Assembly (NCBI RefSeq): GCF_000740675.1
Contig: NZ_JPXI01000010.1
Span: 124,001-188,000 of the forward strand
Length of the DNA: 64,000 nucleotides
From: Massilia sp. BSC265
Lineage (GTDB): Bacteria; Pseudomonadota; Gammaproteobacteria; Burkholderiales; Burkholderiaceae_D
Direction of reading: 5' to 3'
The notes under the pieces were generated by a model. The model was not told the origin of the DNA. It made no database searches and saw nothing but the letters and a program-made list of their open reading frames with translations. The stretch's first letter is position 1. The number at the start of each line of letters is the position of its first letter. Shown here one piece after another: positions 1 to 8,090 of this stretch. The position numbers and the translations under genes were made by a program.

Positions 1-396
1 AAACTGCGCCACCAGTTTGTCGTACAGCCAGCCCGGCAGGTTGGCCTGCATCTGCGGCGGCAGCAGCTTGCGGTCGACTTCCTTGACGCGGGTAAGCAAA
101 TGGGTCTCGTCCTCGCTCAGGCCGCCCAGGGCGTCGATGCCGGCCGTCTCGGCCAGGCCCAGCAGGGCCAGCTTGCGCATCGAGGGCGTATTGCCGGAGC
201 CGGCGAAGTCGGTGTAGAAGGACTTGTTGCGCAGGACGGCATACACCGCCTCGGCGATGACGCCGCGCTCGCGGCCGCCGAAACGCGGGTGGTCCTTGAA
301 GTAGCGCGACAGGGTGACGTCGGCGGGCGACGTGAAGCGCAGGATCTCGCGCAATACTTCTTCGGTATTGCCGATGATCGCTGGAGGCAATCTCAT
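1..396 (-). CDS. RsmB/NOP-family RNA (cytosine-5)-methyltransferase, N-terminal part (cut by window edge)
   Basis: About 132 N-terminal codons are present, reading leftward off the window. The protein starts MRLPPAIIGNTEEVL and continues through SRYFKDHPRFGGRERGVIAEAVY, the pattern of the N-terminal NusB-like/N1 domain of RsmB-type rRNA m5C methyltransferases. The SAM-binding and catalytic cysteine region lies outside the window, so the exact subfamily cannot be decided. It begins 13 nt after the purN stop on the same strand, so the two are probably co-transcribed. A purN next to an rsmB-like gene is, to my knowledge, a usual arrangement in this bacterial group. The start ATG is at 394-396. 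Confidence 0.75.
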   Translation of the reverse strand, partial: MRLPPAIIGNTEEVLREILRFTSPADVTLSRYFKDHPRFGGRERGVIAEAVYAVLRNKSFYTDFAGSGNTPSMRKLALLGLAETAGIDALGGLSEDETHLLTRVKEVDRKLLPPQMQANLPGWLYDKLVAQF

Positions 397-409
397 GGTA
401 TTCCTTAAA

Positions 410-1036
410 TTAAATGCTTGTAGGTTCGGCCGGCGCCAGGATGCGCACGTCGCCGTTGTCGATCTCGAGCCTGTCTTCGACGAAGAGGCGCACCGCATAC
501 GGGTACAGCTTGTGTTCTTCGACGAGCAACCGGGCGGACAGCGTGTCCTCGGTGTCGCCAGGGAGCACCGGCACGCGCGCCTGCGCCACGATCGGGCCAT
601 GGTCCAGCTCGGCCGTCACGAAATGGACGGTCGCGCCGTGTTCCCTGTCACCGGCGTCGATTGCCTGCTGGTGCGTGCCCAGGCCCGGATACAGCGGCAG
701 CAGCGACGGGTGGATGTTCAGCATGCGGCCGGCATAGTGCTCGACGAAAGGCGCCGTCAGGATGCGCATGAAGCCGGCGAGCACGACCAGGTCGGGTTCG
801 AAACGGTCGATCGTTTCCTGCAGTGCCGCGTCAAACTCGGCGCGAGTGGCGTATTCCTTGTTGGCCACGACCGCGGTCGGGATGCCGCGGGCACGGGCGA
901 ATTCCAGGCCCTTGGCTTCCGGCTTGTTGCTGATGACGGCCGCGATTCGGGCCGGCCAGCCTTCCGCGTCAAGCGCGCGCACGACCGCTTCCATATTGCT
1001 GCCGCGGCCGGAAATGAGGATCACGATATTTTTCAT
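410..1036 (-). CDS. purN: Phosphoribosylglycinamide formyltransferase (PurN)
   Basis: It transfers a formyl group from 10-formyl-THF to glycinamide ribonucleotide, the third step of cytosolic purine synthesis. The start MKNIVILISGRGSNM is the family N-terminus with the phosphate-binding loop. The catalytic region is visible as NIHPSLLPLYPGLGTH, with the Asn and His of the active site, followed by ATVHFVTAELDHGPI carrying the catalytic Asp. The length of about 208 aa fits the family. An in-frame ATG three codons upstream (1045) is also possible; neither start has a strong ribosome site, and I chose the one that matches family N-termini. The gene lies between a barstar-like gene and an rsmB-like gene on the same strand. 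Confidence 0.93.
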   Translation of the reverse strand: MKNIVILISGRGSNMEAVVRALDAEGWPARIAAVISNKPEAKGLEFARARGIPTAVVANKEYATRAEFDAALQETIDRFEPDLVVLAGFMRILTAPFVEHYAGRMLNIHPSLLPLYPGLGTHQQAIDAGDREHGATVHFVTAELDHGPIVAQARVPVLPGDTEDTLSARLLVEEHKLYPYAVRLFVEDRLEIDNGDVRILAPAEPTSI

Positions 1037-1095
1037 ACCCCGCATTGTACCGTATCGCCGGCGGGCAACCGCGGCGGGCGGGGGGATGGCAGACC

Positions 1096-1515
1096 TTACA
1101 GCGTACCCTGGGGCGGGATGGCAAACGAGTAGAATACCCGGAACGGGACCTTCTTTTCGGCCCAGAACTCGGCTGCATCGCGGAAGACGTCGAGGAGGTT
1201 TTCGCGCGCTTCCTTGTCGAATTTTTGAGCACTCGGCAATTGCTCGAGCACGACGAGGAAGCCCGGCTGCGGACCGGCCTCAGCTACAGTTTCGGTGAGG
1301 CACTTACGCAGCGCGTCGAAGTTCTTGCTGCAGGGCTTAGGAAAATAAAAGTTCTCGCCGATGCGGGCGCATACCTGCTGCTTGGTCAGGGTATTGGCGC
1401 AATGCGCATACAGGAAGTGATGACCCATGCGCGCAGCCTCCTGCTGCAGCTCGGCGACGCGGAAGGCGCGGATCGACTGCACAAGATTGGGCGGCACTCT
1501 CATCAACGAACTCAT
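1096..1515 (-). CDS. Barstar-family (barnase inhibitor-like) protein
   Basis: This 139-aa protein starts MSSLMRVPPNLVQSIRAF, with a GAGG ribosome site six bases before the ATG. The centre reads LTKQQVCARIGENFYFPKPC followed by KNFDALRKCLTE. This is the barstar pattern, in which a short helix is followed by FP..-.NFDAL...L, the segment that plugs the RNase active site in the model protein. No barnase-like RNase gene is adjacent. Chromosomal orphan barstar homologues are common in Burkholderiales, so an antitoxin role is only a possibility. An upstream ATG at 1680 would add a low-complexity leader and is unlikely. Confidence 0.8.
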   Translation of the reverse strand: MSSLMRVPPNLVQSIRAFRVAELQQEAARMGHHFLYAHCANTLTKQQVCARIGENFYFPKPCSKNFDALRKCLTETVAEAGPQPGFLVVLEQLPSAQKFDKEARENLLDVFRDAAEFWAEKKVPFRVFYSFAIPPQGTL

Positions 1516-1918
1516 TTTTTCCTCAAGTTGACCAGGTCGGTGTGATGTGGCCGCTCGCGCGCCACGCTGCGCGACGGTTGGCATCCGCCGCCTCCTTCTC
1601 TCCCGATGTTGTTTCGATGCGCCAATAAAAAGACCCTTAGTGTGTAAGGGTAACGTTTTGTGGTATTGGAAGCAACCCAAATGTGATTACAGGAATTGCA
1701 TTTGTAAGAATTGGTATGCGCACATCTGTATGAATAACGCTTTTCATGACAGCCCCGCCATTCTTGCGCGAGGCGAAAAATGCTTGCGCTGCTGTTACAT
1801 TTTGTTGCCACGTGGATCGGGTTGAGTCCGGCGGATCGGATTACCATAGGAGGCATGAAAGTCCGGTCGGTTCCTTCTCCCCCACCAGACTCGTCGATTG
1901 CCCACTACGAGGTAGAAC
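1516..1918. other. Intergenic region between divergent barstar and glycine-zipper genes
   Basis: This 403-nt stretch has no convincing gene and is more AT-rich than its flanks. It must contain the outward promoters for the two divergent genes. A perfect 7-bp hairpin, ACCCTTA-GTGTG-TAAGGGT, lies at 1633-1651 without a following T-run, so it could be an operator rather than a terminator. I see no strong sigma-70 pair. Confidence 0.5.
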
Positions 1919-2428
1919 ATGAACTTTCAAGCCAAACTGATCATTGCCGCCATGGGCCTTGCCGCGCTGCCGCTGGCCCAGGCCCAGGATTTCGAAGATT
2001 TCGGCCGCGTGGTGCGCGTCCAGCCGCGCATGGAAGAGATTCGCATGCCGCGCCAGGAATGCCGCACTGAATACGTACAGGTGCCGGTCCAGCAACAACG
2101 TGGCGTCGGCGGCGGCATCGTCGGCGGTGTCGTTGGCGGCCTGCTCGGCAACCAGATCGGCAGCGGCAGCGGCCGGGTCGCCGCGACGGCAGCCGGTGCC
2201 ATTGCCGGGGCCATGGTCGGCGACCGCGCGGAAAACAACCGCCCGCAAGGCCCGGCCGTGCAGGAACAGGCGGTGCGCCAGTGCCGCACCGTCGATGCCA
2301 TCGAAACGCGTACCAACGGCTACGACGTTACCTACGAGTTCCGCGGCCAGACCTATACCACGCTGATGAACCGCGATCCGGGCAACCGCGTGCGCCTGCG
2401 CGTGTCGGTCCAGCCGATCGATTACTGA
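1919..2428 (+). CDS. Glycine-zipper 2TM domain envelope protein
   Basis: This is a 169-aa exported protein. A signal peptide (MNFQAKLIIAAMGLAALPLA, cleavage near AQAQ) precedes a polar segment with a conserved-looking Cys (RQECRTEYVQVPV). A glycine-zipper hairpin then follows: GGGIVGGVVGGLLGNQIGSG and AATAAGAIAGAMVGDR. The C-terminal segment RQCRTVDAIETRTNGYDVTY matches the SlyB/'glycine zipper 2TM' family tail found in outer-membrane stress proteins. GAGG lies eight bases before the ATG. It stands alone, divergent from the barstar gene. The function is unknown beyond envelope association. Confidence 0.85.
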   Translation: MNFQAKLIIAAMGLAALPLAQAQDFEDFGRVVRVQPRMEEIRMPRQECRTEYVQVPVQQQRGVGGGIVGGVVGGLLGNQIGSGSGRVAATAAGAIAGAMVGDRAENNRPQGPAVQEQAVRQCRTVDAIETRTNGYDVTYEFRGQTYTTLMNRDPGNRVRLRVSVQPIDY

Positions 2429-2532
2429 TCCCATGCCGGCCTTGCGCCGGCAACCCGCAGCGCCTGGCTGAAGCGTGCTTGCGCTGCGGGAACCCCTCCC
2501 CCGATAATAGGGCGATTCAACCAGGTTGCCCT

Positions 2533-3315
2533 ATGCTCATCAAACGCAAATCCATCGAACAGGCCGAATCTTCGCGCCGTCCCACGCGCAAGCCCAAGTT
2601 CGCCCCCGTTACCCTGTCCGAACAGGACGGCGTCCGCTACCTCCATTTCGGCACCGAATGGGTGCAGGGCGCGATGCGCATCCGCAAGCCGGATTGGCCG
2701 GAGCTGGAATACGCGCAGCAGATGATGGCGTGGATGCTGTTCATCGAAGCACCGCGCGCCATCGCCCAGCTGGGCCTGGGTGCTGCCACCTTGACCAAGT
2801 TCTGCTACCGCCAGTTCCCGGAGGCCAGCGTCACCGCCGTCGAGCTCAATGAGTCGGTGATGAATATCTGCGCCTCGATGTTCAAGCTGCCGCCCAACGA
2901 CGAGCGCTTGAACGTGGTGGAAATGGATGCGATGGATTTCGTGCTTGACTCCGCCAACCATGGCGCCTTCGACGTGCTGCAGTGCGACTTGTACGATGCC
3001 ACCGCGCGCGGTCCCGTGCTGGATACGCCCGAGTTCTACCAGGCCTGCAACGATTGCCTGGCCGAGGGTGGCATCATGACCGTGAACCTGTTCGGCGACC
3101 ATCCGAGCTTTGCCAAGAACCTGAAGGCCATGAAATTCGCCTTCGAGCACGTGATCTGCCTGCCGGAAGTTCATGATGGCAATGTGGTGGCGCTGTGCTT
3201 CAGGAACCGTCCGCAACTGGACAAGGATGCGCTGGCCGCGCGTGCGGCGCAGATCGTGGCGAGTACGAAGCTGCCGGCGAAGTCCTGGGTCAAGGGCATC
3301 CTCGCCGCCGCCTGA
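2533..3315 (+). CDS. Spermidine synthase-like (SpeE family) protein
   Basis: This 260-aa protein has the Rossmann methyltransferase-like fold of aminopropyltransferases. The cofactor loop reads QLGLGAATLTKFCYRQFPEA, followed by VTAVELNESVMNIC with the acidic residue that binds the cosubstrate ribose, and then VVEMDAMDFV and FDVLQCDLYDA. The canonical SpeE N-terminal tetramerisation strand segment is short. This fits the 'orphan' spermidine-synthase-like group, so true polyamine synthesis is not assured. The start is the ATG at 2533, after a region with no other ORF of quality. The GspE-like gene starts 22 nt downstream on the same strand and may be co-transcribed. Confidence 0.8.
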   Translation: MLIKRKSIEQAESSRRPTRKPKFAPVTLSEQDGVRYLHFGTEWVQGAMRIRKPDWPELEYAQQMMAWMLFIEAPRAIAQLGLGAATLTKFCYRQFPEASVTAVELNESVMNICASMFKLPPNDERLNVVEMDAMDFVLDSANHGAFDVLQCDLYDATARGPVLDTPEFYQACNDCLAEGGIMTVNLFGDHPSFAKNLKAMKFAFEHVICLPEVHDGNVVALCFRNRPQLDKDALAARAAQIVASTKLPAKSWVKGILAAA

Positions 3316-3337
3316 ACTACTCCACCGGGAGCCGAAC

Positions 3338-5146
3338 GTGACTACGCATGCCGCCCCCTCTTCCTCTGCCAGGACGCGCTTGCGGGCGCTCGACCTGCAG
3401 TCCATCTTCTCCTGGCTGCTGGCGGACGGTATCGTCTCCAAGGAGAACGTCAAGGCGCAATTCGCGCAGGCGCAGGGCATCCTGAAAAACGCGGCCGGGT
3501 CGATGCATCCGCTCACGGCCGTAGCCCAATGCAAGCTGGTCTCGAGCCTGCCCCCGCACCGCCTGCTGACGCTCGATGCGCTGACCGAATGGTGCGCGAC
3601 CAAGGTCGGCCTGCCCTTCATCCGCATTGACCCGCTCAAGATCGACTTCACCAAGGTGGCGGACGTGATGTCGGCCAGCTATGCGGCGCGCTTCAATATC
3701 CTGCCGGTGGAAATGAGCGGCTCGACGCTGGTGGTGGCGACGGCCGACCCTGCCAATGTGGAATGGGAAGCGGAGATCGCCAAGGTCTCGCGCCGCAAGA
3801 TCGAGCTGGTACTGGCCAATCCCCTCGACATCGCGCAGTACATCTCGCAGTTCTTCAGCCTGGCCAAAACGATCCGCGACGCCAACCGCCAGACCGGACA
3901 AGACCTGGCGATGCGGAATAATTTCGAGCAACTGGTCGAACTGGGCAGATCGAACAAGCAGTTCGACGCGAACGACCAGCACATCGTCAACATCGTCGAC
4001 TGGCTGTGGAGTTATGCCTTCGAGCAGCGTGCGTCGGACATCCACCTGGAGCCGAAGCGCGATGTTGCCGTGATTCGCTTCCGCATCGATGGCGTGCTGC
4101 ACCAGGTGTACCAGGTGCCGGCCGTCGTGATGATCGCAATGACGGCGCGAATCAAGCTGCTGGGGCGGATGGACGTGATCGAGAAGCGGCGACCGCAGGA
4201 TGGGCGGATCAAGACGCGCACGGCCGGCGGGCAGGAAGTCGAACTGCGTCTGTCGACACTGCCGACGGCCTTTGGCGAGAAGCTGGTGATGCGTATTTTC
4301 GACCCGGAAGTGGTGGTGAAGACGCTGCCGGAGCTGGGTTTTCCGCCGGACGATGCGGCGCGTTGGGATGCGCTGACCAACCGGCCGCACGGGATTATCC
4401 TTGTGACCGGGCCGACGGGGTCGGGCAAGACCACGACCTTGTACACGACCTTGAAAGCGCTGGCGACCAGTGAAGTCAACGTGTGCACGGTGGAGGATCC
4501 GATCGAGATGGTCGAGGCCTCGTTCAACCAGATGCAGGTGCAGCCGGGGATCGATTTGTCGTTCGCAGACGGCGTACGCGCGCTGATGCGGCAGGATCCG
4601 GACATCATCATGGTCGGCGAGATTCGCGACCTGCAGACGGCAGAGATGGCGATTCAGGCGGCGCTGACGGGGCATCTGGTGTTCTCTACCCTGCATACGA
4701 ATGACGCGCCGGCGGCGGTGGTGCGTTTGCTGGAGTTGGGGGTGCCGGATTATTTGCTCGAGGCGACGCTGATTGGTGTGATGGCGCAAAGGCTGGTAAG
4801 GACGCTTTGCCCGGATTGCAAGGCGCCTGGGGGCGAGCTCAGTGACGAGCTGTGGCAGGGCATCGGGGGAGCTTGGAATATTCCGAAGCCTGCCGTGGTG
4901 TATCGGCCGATCGGGTGTCCGGAGTGCCGGCAGACGGGGTATCGGGGGCGGACGGGCATCTATGAACTGCTGACGGTGAGTGAAGGGTTTGCGCGTGTGG
5001 TGCGCGAGTCCGGCGAGATCCAGAAGCTTCGCCAGCAGAGCGTGGCGGATGGAATGAAGCCCTTGCGCATTGCGGGGGCGATGAAGGTGGTCGAGGGCGT
5101 GACCACGGCGGACGAGGTGCTGAAGGTGACCGCGGCGCTGGTGTGA
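3338..5146 (+). CDS. GspE/PulE/PilB-family secretion or pilus assembly ATPase
   Basis: This is a 602-aa cytoplasmic motor ATPase of type II secretion/type IV pilus systems. The N-terminal GspEII-like region is followed by the Walker A motif GPTGSGKTTTLY, the Asp box (VEDPIEM), Walker B (DIIMVGEIRD) and the His box (GHLVFSTLHTNDA). A four-cysteine zinc knuckle, CPDC...CPEC, follows near the end and is typical of GspE/PilB. The start is the GTG at 3338, with GGGAG six bases upstream; the open frame extends further but overlaps the preceding gene. No other secretion or pilus genes are in the window, so which machine it powers is unknown. The 3' half uses visibly more GGG/TTG-type codons than the 5' half. 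Confidence 0.88.
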   Translation: MTTHAAPSSSARTRLRALDLQSIFSWLLADGIVSKENVKAQFAQAQGILKNAAGSMHPLTAVAQCKLVSSLPPHRLLTLDALTEWCATKVGLPFIRIDPLKIDFTKVADVMSASYAARFNILPVEMSGSTLVVATADPANVEWEAEIAKVSRRKIELVLANPLDIAQYISQFFSLAKTIRDANRQTGQDLAMRNNFEQLVELGRSNKQFDANDQHIVNIVDWLWSYAFEQRASDIHLEPKRDVAVIRFRIDGVLHQVYQVPAVVMIAMTARIKLLGRMDVIEKRRPQDGRIKTRTAGGQEVELRLSTLPTAFGEKLVMRIFDPEVVVKTLPELGFPPDDAARWDALTNRPHGIILVTGPTGSGKTTTLYTTLKALATSEVNVCTVEDPIEMVEASFNQMQVQPGIDLSFADGVRALMRQDPDIIMVGEIRDLQTAEMAIQAALTGHLVFSTLHTNDAPAAVVRLLELGVPDYLLEATLIGVMAQRLVRTLCPDCKAPGGELSDELWQGIGGAWNIPKPAVVYRPIGCPECRQTGYRGRTGIYELLTVSEGFARVVRESGEIQKLRQQSVADGMKPLRIAGAMKVVEGVTTADEVLKVTAALV

Positions 5147-5191
5147 GGCCGTCTTGTTCAGGTAGCACTAGCGCAAACCGAAATGCCCGGC

Positions 5192-5197
5192 TATAAT
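5192..5197 (+). promoter_or_regulatory. -10 box of tRNA-Lys copy 1
   Basis: A perfect TATAAT lies 12 bases before the first base of the tRNA. No good -35 is seen at 16-18 bp. The equivalent box before the second tRNA copy is placed the same way. Confidence 0.6.
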
Positions 5198-5209
5198 GCT
5201 GCCTCTTTC

Positions 5210-5285
5210 GGGTCGTTAGCTCAGTTGGTAGAGCAGCGGACTTTTAATCCGTTGGTCGCTGGTTCGAGCCCAGCACGGCCTACCA
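5210..5285 (+). tRNA. tRNA-Lys(UUU), copy 1
   Basis: This 76-nt cloverleaf has the CCA end encoded. The anticodon loop is CTTTTAA with anticodon TTT. The acceptor stem pairs GGGTCGT with ACGGCCT, including a G-U first pair and a U-G fourth pair. The D arm, the T arm (GCTGG TTCGAGC CCAGC) and the 5-nt variable loop are regular. The sequence is identical to the copy at 13473-13548. Confidence 0.97.
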
Positions 5286-5303
5286 GAATTAGTTGTAGCA
5301 AAG

Positions 5304-5340
5304 AAGGCGTTACGAGTGATCGTAGCGCCTTTTTTGTTTT
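5304..5340 (+). terminator. Rho-independent terminator after tRNA-Lys copy 1
   Basis: A 12-bp stem (5304-5315 with 5320-5331, containing one T-G wobble) closes a GTGA loop and is followed by a T-rich run. It is homologous to the terminator after the second tRNA-Lys copy. Confidence 0.9.
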
Positions 5341-5362
5341 CACAATCTACCTGGATTTTGAC

Positions 5363-7342
5363 CTAAGCATAGCTTTTTTCGTTCTCGAGACTATTGACAA
5401 TGTGGGCAATCTGAAGCTTCTGATCCCCGCCCGCAAATACAACCCGAGGATCTGATGGCAAGGTCGCATCTCGGCCAAAACCGGTCAAGGAGTCATGGAT
5501 ATATTGATCGAAGAATTCGATAATCTTCTGATCCTTCAAGCCACTCTTTTTCTCAAACTCGTCCTCATAAGCCTCGACCAGTCCTCGGTAGTGAGGGCGG
5601 AGATTCGTACGTCGCGCTATTGATGCATGATCGTCAAAAGCGTCGCGCATCGCGCGACGAATGGAATCCACATCAATCATCAACTGCTTTTCATACATTT
5701 CTAGGTTTACAGCAAAGTTATCCATATTCGGGATCGCATCTCTACGAGCTTTCATTCTATATTTCTCACCCCTCAATGCCTCATGGCGACTCCTAGCTGC
5801 GTGAAGCTCATTGCTATCTTTGATTGGTCTCACCCCGTAATCCTTTTGCCAACGATTCGTGCCGGATAATACATTCACAGTTGACTCCGCTGCAGCCTCC
5901 TGTTTCGAAAGTCGATCGAGCTCAAGATTTGCACGAGTTCTTTGCTCACGAAAGTCTTGACTAGCTGACTCGATCAAAGTTCCGTCTCCCCTATCGCCTT
6001 GCTGCTTTCTGCGTATCACATGAAAACGCCACGCATAATAAAGCCTCATATGAGAACGAATATCCCGACCGATACTTCCAGAAGACCCGACCGCGGCAAG
6101 ATAGTGGTTATAGCGATCCCGTAACCGGTCATCCATCTTGAAGTCATCAATATTGATGCGAGCGATTATTGGCAAAAACGGCACTTTCTGTCGCAGCGCA
6201 TATTCGTACATATGTCGCAGCGGTATCAGACAAAAATTTTCGGTGGGAAGAGCCGCCCGCCCGCCTTCGGACGGAGCATACCCCCCTCCAACATCAGAAT
6301 GTGAGCCGGGATAGACTGTCTCGTAAAAATGTTTGGGTTTATAAACTTTCCCGCCCACCATTCTGCTAATGCTATCCACCGGGAAGGAATTACGCAACTC
6401 GTGTGCAGCGACGAAATGCCTTACTTCCATCACCGTTTCGTGAATTGCCATACGCTTACCCCAATGGTCATGACCTGCGTGCGTACCTGGAGCAGGATCA
6501 GCGCCCGCAGTACCATTTGGTGAAAAAGCCAAAGAACGCGGGCTTGTCTGCGGATATTCGTCAATACGCTCTGAAATCATCGCTACGGCATCAGAAAATG
6601 CCGGATTGTAGTAATCGGTATTGTTTCTACTCAGAGGGTTACCAACAGAAGCAACTGTATCAAACAACCCCATAAAACGAAAATATACCGGCCACTTTCC
6701 TTGATTTAATTGCCACGAATTCTCAAGCAATGTACACCGGGATTCCATCATCATACTAACAAAGGCTCGAGCTAGTGCAGCGCCGCGACTGAACCCAAAG
6801 ACAGCAATATTAATCTCTTCGATGGCGTTAGCCGAAGAATTAGCTCGAGCAAGATGAGGTGCAATCGCTTTGTCAAATTTCTCCAACGCATTACGCAACC
6901 TTGCTTCTCCCAGCGCACCAAATCCAGAACCTGCAATACTTGCGCCCATATCTCCCACTTCCGGAAAATATGTAGAAATGCCAGGTATATAGAAACGATA
7001 GATTCCTTCTTCTGCATTTGAAGACTTATGGATCCGATACAACCTTGCAATATTGCTGTGCTTGAGCAAATTTAGGTCAGCATCAAGATTGTTACCAGTC
7101 CCATCAAAGAAATAAGTGAGCCAGATTCGCTGAGTGCATTTTACTGGAGAACTCCGGCGACTCTCAGACGCGACTAATGCGTTGACGACGTTCTCGGCAG
7201 CATTCTGCTTTACAGCGACTCTTGCGGGAAATGTCACAATATTGCTTCCCAATTCTGCAGATCGCTGCAATTGACATGACTCCGGCCGAAGGGGAGGCAT
7301 CTTAGATTCACCAGAACTGTTACTGAGGCGGCCTTTTACCAT
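5363..7342 (-). CDS. Type VI secretion phospholipase effector, Tle1/DUF2235 family
   Basis: This protein of about 659 aa has the DUF2235 alpha/beta-hydrolase domain used by Tle1-type T6SS lipases. The N-terminal catalytic part shows IWLTYFFDGTGNN, the nucleophile elbow FGFSRGAALARAF (GxSxG-like, Ser in GFSRG), MGLFDTVASVG, and the block YPGSHSDVGGGYA with the catalytic His/Asp. The C-terminal 200 residues are charged and helix-rich. I chose the ATG at 7342 because AAGGTG lies five bases upstream; TTG/ATG codons at 7387/7384 and an ATG at 7300 are alternatives. It overlaps the end of the DUF3304 gene by 23 nt. It lies downstream of vgrG and the adaptor, the usual position for VgrG-delivered cargo. 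Base composition is lower-GC than the flanks. Confidence 0.88.
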   Translation of the reverse strand: MVKGRLSNSSGESKMPPLRPESCQLQRSAELGSNIVTFPARVAVKQNAAENVVNALVASESRRSSPVKCTQRIWLTYFFDGTGNNLDADLNLLKHSNIARLYRIHKSSNAEEGIYRFYIPGISTYFPEVGDMGASIAGSGFGALGEARLRNALEKFDKAIAPHLARANSSANAIEEINIAVFGFSRGAALARAFVSMMMESRCTLLENSWQLNQGKWPVYFRFMGLFDTVASVGNPLSRNNTDYYNPAFSDAVAMISERIDEYPQTSPRSLAFSPNGTAGADPAPGTHAGHDHWGKRMAIHETVMEVRHFVAAHELRNSFPVDSISRMVGGKVYKPKHFYETVYPGSHSDVGGGYAPSEGGRAALPTENFCLIPLRHMYEYALRQKVPFLPIIARINIDDFKMDDRLRDRYNHYLAAVGSSGSIGRDIRSHMRLYYAWRFHVIRRKQQGDRGDGTLIESASQDFREQRTRANLELDRLSKQEAAAESTVNVLSGTNRWQKDYGVRPIKDSNELHAARSRHEALRGEKYRMKARRDAIPNMDNFAVNLEMYEKQLMIDVDSIRRAMRDAFDDHASIARRTNLRPHYRGLVEAYEDEFEKKSGLKDQKIIEFFDQYIHDSLTGFGRDATLPSDPRVVFAGGDQKLQIAHIVNSLENEKSYA

Positions 7343-7763
7343 TTTTGCACCTTGGGAAGGAGGATCTATCTGTACGTGTTGCATCAAGACGCAATATCGG
7401 GGAACTCATCTCTGCCGTCAAAAACACCTTAACTGAACCGTTTGGAAATATATGAGTTTCTACAAACTCCGGCACGCCCTTGGTTTTTCGCTCAACCTCT
7501 ACCATTTTTTCTTGGTAATACAGATGCCGTACATCCGCTGTAGCGTTGGTTACCGGATTTCTTAGAACATAAGTGCACCCGTCCACTTGCCATCTGACCT
7601 TGACCAGCAGTTTCTCGCCTAAATCCGGGTAGTACTCAAAACAGCACGAGACCCCTCCCCCTCCACTCGTTACCGAACTCAACTTAATGTCGCCCCCACT
7701 AACATAATCAACGGTATAACTTTCAATAACCCGATTTGTATAGTTATACCCCACAAGACTCAA
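7320..7763 (-). CDS. DUF3304-like candidate Tle1 immunity protein (C-terminal portion of a split gene)
   Basis: This 147-codon frame begins at a TTG overlapping the upstream stop (TTGA). It opens LVGYNYTNRVIESYTVDYVSG and includes SCCFEYYPDLGEKLLVKVRW, the pattern of DUF3304 proteins. These are commonly found beside Tle lipases and are thought to be periplasmic immunity proteins. Such proteins normally have an N-terminal membrane anchor or lipoprotein signal, which this frame lacks. The anchor is present in the ORF immediately upstream, in another frame. One extra G in the seven-G run (C7 at 7777-7783 on the plus strand) would fuse the two into a protein of about 218 aa. The frame is either a frameshifted gene, a sequencing error or a slippage-controlled gene. 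Confidence 0.7.
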   Translation of the reverse strand: MSLVGYNYTNRVIESYTVDYVSGGDIKLSSVTSGGGGVSCCFEYYPDLGEKLLVKVRWQVDGCTYVLRNPVTNATADVRHLYYQEKMVEVERKTKGVPEFVETHIFPNGSVKVFLTAEMSSPILRLDATRTDRSSFPRCKNGKRPPQ

Positions 7764-7975
7764 TGTTTTGGTATCGCCCCCCCTTTGGAGTCGACCTCGC
7801 CGGACCGTGCAACCCCTATAACCAGATTCGAAATTAACAAGTTAATAACAAAAATATTCAGAAAACTAAGAATCAGAGCAAGCGCGACAGTCTGGCGATC
7901 AGTTACAAAAAGATTATCTAGCGTTAAATAAAGTGTAGTATCTTCAAAATTTTTCCTTCTTCGGACTCTTATCAT
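7760..7975 (-). CDS. Membrane-anchor ORF upstream of the DUF3304 frame (N-terminal portion of a split gene)
   Basis: This 71-aa frame starts MIRVRRRKNFEDTTLYL. GGAG lies nine bases before the ATG. A basic N-terminus and a polar stretch are followed by one hydrophobic helix, VALALILSFLNIFVINLLI. The frame then runs ARSGEVDSKGG into the G7 tract and stops at a TGA that overlaps the TTG of the next frame. Alone it would be a small membrane protein. With the tract shifted it supplies the inner-membrane anchor that the DUF3304 domain otherwise lacks. Confidence 0.6.
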   Translation of the reverse strand: MIRVRRRKNFEDTTLYLTLDNLFVTDRQTVALALILSFLNIFVINLLISNLVIGVARSGEVDSKGGAIPKH

Positions 7976-8090
7976 TCGATATTCTCCGGAAACGCACTCA
8001 ATGAACAATCATCACCTATAAAAACAAGCAAGGGGCATATCGCCACATCCAAACACCCTTGAAAATCGAAGGTTAAGCCTGCTTTATTTT

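Noticed and set aside
3317..4789. 490-codon open frame on the minus strand opposite the GspE-like gene
   Set aside because: The plus-strand frame carries Walker A, Walker B and zinc motifs; the minus-strand translation is Arg/His/Gln-rich and featureless.
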